Below, one piece after another: positions 5,403 to 7,071 of a stretch of DNA of 7,071 nt (within the stretch, counting starts at the first letter, position 1; the number at the start of each line of letters is the position of its first letter). This DNA is from an uncultured Verrucomicrobiota bacterium (lineage in GTDB: Bacteria; Verrucomicrobiota; Verrucomicrobiia; Chthoniobacterales; SZAS-18): positions 1,555 through 8,625 of the forward strand of contig CALMVM010000257.1 of the NCBI GenBank assembly GCA_937873255.1, given 5' to 3'. The notes under the pieces were generated by a model. The model worked only from the letters and a program-made list of their open reading frames with translations, did not search any database and was not told the origin of the DNA. The position numbers were made by a program, and so were the translations under genes.

Positions 5403-5786
5403 ATGACACTCGCAGAACGACTCAAAACATTGCGCAGGGAACTCAATCTTTCGCAGGAAGCCTTTGGCGCGCAGGGCTTCGTATCCGCGCCGGGCTGGAT
5501 CAAGATCGAAAACGGCCAGCGCCAAGCCAGCGAAAAACTCATCGAGCGGCTGACCAAGTGGCTGGTGGAGGACAAGTACATGCGCGCGAACGCGGTCGGC
5601 CCGCTCAAGGAGGAACTGCTCACCCTCAAGTATCTGGGCAGCCGTTCGACCTTCGTGCGCGAGATGGCCAAGACGCACGCCAAGAAATTGCCCGGCAGCG
5701 AGATCCTGCTCGCCGAGGAGCCGGCCGGCTACAAGGTCAAGCCCAAGCGCGGCCGTCCGCCCGGCGCGGTCTACAAGAAGCGCTGA
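5403..5786 (+). CDS. XRE-family helix-turn-helix regulator with C-terminal AT-hook-like motif
   Basis: Probable DNA-binding transcriptional regulator; target unknown. Seen: 127 residues. Residues 3-55 are an HTH of the Cro/C1 type: LAERLKTLRRELNLSQEAFG is helices 1-2, then FVSAPGWIKIENGQRQASEKLIERLTKWL with the recognition helix and the usual I..IENG turn. A few extra residues (QGFVSAPG) lie before it compared with the commonest form. The middle (65-95) is helical and charged. The C-terminus is very basic, KVKPKRGRPPGAVYKKR (111-127), and RGRP is the core of an AT-hook, which would add minor-groove contacts. The start ATG 5403 follows a 29-nt leader free of G, with no Shine-Dalgarno sequence. 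It is convergent with the next gene; a stem-loop fills the 139 nt between their stop codons. Confidence 0.85.
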   Translation: MTLAERLKTLRRELNLSQEAFGAQGFVSAPGWIKIENGQRQASEKLIERLTKWLVEDKYMRANAVGPLKEELLTLKYLGSRSTFVREMAKTHAKKLPGSEILLAEEPAGYKVKPKRGRPPGAVYKKR

Positions 5787-5797
5787 GCGGAAACTCT

Positions 5798-5921
5798 CGG
5801 AACGCGGAACGGCGGAAGGGAACGCAGAAGCGGGACCCGCGAGCGAGATTCCGATGTCTGGGAACCTTGCTTCCGCCTTACTCCGACCTCGGGACTTTGC
5901 CTTCCGCCGTTCCGAGTTCCG
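5798..5921. repeat. Heptad stem-loop element 1, between two convergent genes
   Basis: The arms 5798-5819 and 5900-5921 are complementary over 22 nt with one mismatch, sharing the uninterrupted 15-mer CGGAACGGCGGAAGG, around an 80-nt loop. The arm is built of 7-nt words such as GCGGAAC and TCGGAAC. The right arm begins 4 nt after the stop codon of the minus-strand gene (TGA at 5928-5926). The left arm begins 11 nt after the XRE stop, so the element occupies nearly the whole gap and could end transcription from both sides. No T-run of a classic intrinsic terminator is present. Confidence 0.75.
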
Positions 5922-5925
5922 CGTT

Positions 5926-6438
5926 TCAAGGATTGCTCCCGGCCTGACGCTGGAAGTCGCTTTCCGCCACGATCTCGGTCACGTTGCCGACGCGCGTGAC
6001 CATGCGCCGGTCCTTGTTCACGCCAAACGCCACGGGCGAGGCGACGAGGATCGTCTCGGCCGGGTCGGACTCCGTGTGTCCCGCGTAGTAGAGCCAGTCC
6101 ATCACCTGCCGGGTTTCCGGGTGATGAAAACGACTGGCGATGGCGGGCAGGCCGTTGGCCTCCATGCCGGGTTTGGCCTGCCGCCACTCGATGTCGCCGA
6201 TGGTGGCGGGATAACGTCCGTCGTGTTCGTCGGCGTGATAACGCAGTGCGTGGCCGAGCATGGCGAGGTGTTCCAATTCGCTCGACGCCCGCCCGTCCTC
6301 GACGGGAGCGGGCGACGGATCCTTCCAGGGAGCCCGAATCAGCAACGCCGCGACCACGGCCGCCAGCAGGGCGGTCAGCAGCGCCGTGCCGCGCCACGTC
6401 GTCGTCCAACCGCCGTCGCCCGGGTCGTTTCGCGCCAT
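5926..6438 (-). CDS. Membrane-anchored hypothetical protein with pseudopilin-like soluble part
   Basis: Not assigned to a named family. Seen: 170 residues. A short N-terminus is followed by one hydrophobic segment, WRGTALLTALLAAVVAALLI (15-34), then a Pro-rich spacer (37-46). The soluble part reads LEHLAMLGHALRYHADEHDGRYPATIGDIEW (55-85), MDWLYYAGHTESDPAETILVASPVAFGVNKDRRMV (113-147) and GNVTEIVAESDFQRQ (151-165). The first part resembles the N-L-..-I-G-.A-L-..Y-...-.G-.-.P helix after the N-terminus of type II secretion pseudopilins and DUF1559 proteins. The last resembles their G.V....E.EF ending. A prepilin cleavage site (G then FTLIE) is absent, so it is probably a plain single-pass membrane protein rather than a fibre subunit (inference). 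The next gene upstream lies on the same strand beyond element 2. The start at 6438 has a weak GGGG upstream. Confidence 0.75.
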   Translation of the reverse strand: MARNDPGDGGWTTTWRGTALLTALLAAVVAALLIRAPWKDPSPAPVEDGRASSELEHLAMLGHALRYHADEHDGRYPATIGDIEWRQAKPGMEANGLPAIASRFHHPETRQVMDWLYYAGHTESDPAETILVASPVAFGVNKDRRMVTRVGNVTEIVAESDFQRQAGSNP

Positions 6439-6461
6439 ATGCCTGCCCCTATACGGAAGGA

Positions 6462-6606
6462 ATGCAGAATGCAGAATGCAGAATGCAGAAGTCCAGAAGG
6501 AAACAGTCAGCTCGCAGTAAAATTCCCGTCAGAGCAAACACGCCGGGAACAGAAGGGAGCGATCAGCGTCCTGTCACCCTCTGGACTTCTGCATTCTGCA
6601 TTCTGC
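6462..6606. repeat. Heptad stem-loop element 2 with four tandem ATGCAGA units
   Basis: Four exact tandem copies of ATGCAGA occupy 6462-6489, followed by AGTCCAGA. Bases 6471-6497 are perfectly complementary to 6580-6606 over 27 nt, leaving an 82-nt loop (6498-6579). The right arm ends 4 nt before the stop codon (TGA at 6613-6611) of the right-hand minus-strand gene, so on the coding strand the element starts 4 nt after the stop. The left arm ends the upstream region of the 170-residue protein gene. Unit, loop length and placement match element 1, with G-to-A and C-to-T differences. Confidence 0.8.
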
Positions 6607-6610
6607 CTTT

Positions 6611-7071
6611 TCAAAACGGGCTCTGGATCATCGCCTCGAAATCCGCCGCCGCCGCGCGCACCAGCGCCGCCGGACCGGTCAACTTGATGAACACGTCACC
6701 GTCCTTGCTCTCCAGGATCGCGCCGTAGAGCCCATAATCGGCCTGTGGCGTGGTCGGGCCGCCGGGCATGCCGCTGTTGAACGTCCCGCTGTCCACCCGC
6801 ACGCGGGTGATCTTCGTGCCCTTGATCTCGGCCGACTCCTCAACCGGCTTGACCGCCGCGCCGTTGCCCTGCTCGAACTGCCCGACCCAGCGCCGGATGT
6901 TCGCCTCGACGCCGCCGCCCTGGCCCGCGCCGAAGGTGAAGAACACCACGTCCGCGCTCTGGCCGCCCTCGCCGTCGACGCGCAGTTGCGCCTTGCGCAT
7001 GGAATTGCTCCCCACGGAAACCCATTTCCACGCTGCCGGACGCTTGAAGGTGAACGTGCTCACCGTAAACG
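6611..7071 (-). CDS. Hypothetical protein, C-terminal part (start lies beyond the right edge)
   Basis: Not named. The frame is open to the window edge. A GTG at 7063 could serve as start, but the residues before it are already in frame (Phe-Thr) and read smoothly into FTFKRPAAWKW, so an upstream start, perhaps with a signal peptide, is more likely. Seen: about 152 residues with FTFKRPAAWKWV, MRKAQLRV, then DVVFFTFGAGQGGGVEANIRRWVGQFEQ, then IKGTKITRVRVDSGTF, and an ending DVFIKLTGPAALVRAAAADFEAMIQSPF. The GxGQGGxVxANIxRWxGQF pattern recalls uncharacterised, probably secreted, proteins of Planctomycetes and Verrucomicrobia (from memory, no function known). The TGP...V......F..M ending resembles a PsbP/DUF1795-like strand-helix finish, which is only a guess. 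Element 2 begins 4 nt after its stop. Confidence 0.75.
   Translation of the reverse strand, partial: FTVSTFTFKRPAAWKWVSVGSNSMRKAQLRVDGEGGQSADVVFFTFGAGQGGGVEANIRRWVGQFEQGNGAAVKPVEESAEIKGTKITRVRVDSGTFNSGMPGGPTTPQADYGLYGAILESKDGDVFIKLTGPAALVRAAAADFEAMIQSPF

Noticed and set aside
5142..5678. 178-residue minus-strand frame across the XRE-type gene and its upstream region
   Set aside because: Mostly antisense to the HTH gene and lacks any recognisable domain; the HTH on the other strand is clear.
6462..6606. CRISPR array
   Set aside because: The repeats are 7-nt tandem units without spacers and form one inverted pair, not spaced direct repeats.

Overview
The window looks like a GC-rich bacterial chromosome segment. 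I would place it in Verrucomicrobiota, probably near Opitutaceae. This is an inference from three things: the plant/chlamydial style of LeuC and LeuD, the general lack of Shine-Dalgarno sequences, and the purine-rich heptad repeats between genes. No rRNA, tRNA, CRISPR array or transposase is visible.

Layout. The left edge holds the N-terminal 175 residues of a pyruvate kinase (minus strand), with a perfect 14-bp palindrome just upstream of its start. Divergent from it is a tightly packed plus-strand operon: a PF09720-type antitoxin, a ParE/RelE-family toxin (4-nt ATGA overlap), and a DUF5946 protein with a CPGC motif (17-nt overlap). A convergent, more A/T-rich minus-strand segment follows, with a small predicted membrane protein and a HicB-like antitoxin whose C-terminus is frameshifted and which has no hicA beside it. 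Upstream of these, also on the minus strand, lies leuC followed by leuD, the two subunits of 3-isopropylmalate dehydratase (leucine biosynthesis).

The most surprising gene is leuD. Its frame opens with an ATGA overlap on the leuC stop and first encodes a lipoprotein-like signal sequence, an SH3-like domain and an Ala/Gly/Pro linker. Only then, without interruption, does it encode a complete LeuD domain. A cytoplasmic [4Fe-4S] dehydratase subunit behind an export signal is contradictory, so this is either a recent gene fusion rescued by internal initiation or an unusual architecture.

After about 0.7 kb without a convincing gene, a plus-strand XRE-type regulator with a C-terminal AT-hook-like RGRP follows. 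Facing it are a membrane-anchored hypothetical protein with a pseudopilin-like soluble part and, at the right edge, a partial hypothetical protein. Two stem-loop elements sit exactly 4 nt after the stop codons of these two minus-strand genes. Both have arms of 22-27 nt, a loop of 80-82 nt and a 7-nt rhythm of the form RGAAYGC. They look like two members of one repeat family that differ by transitions.
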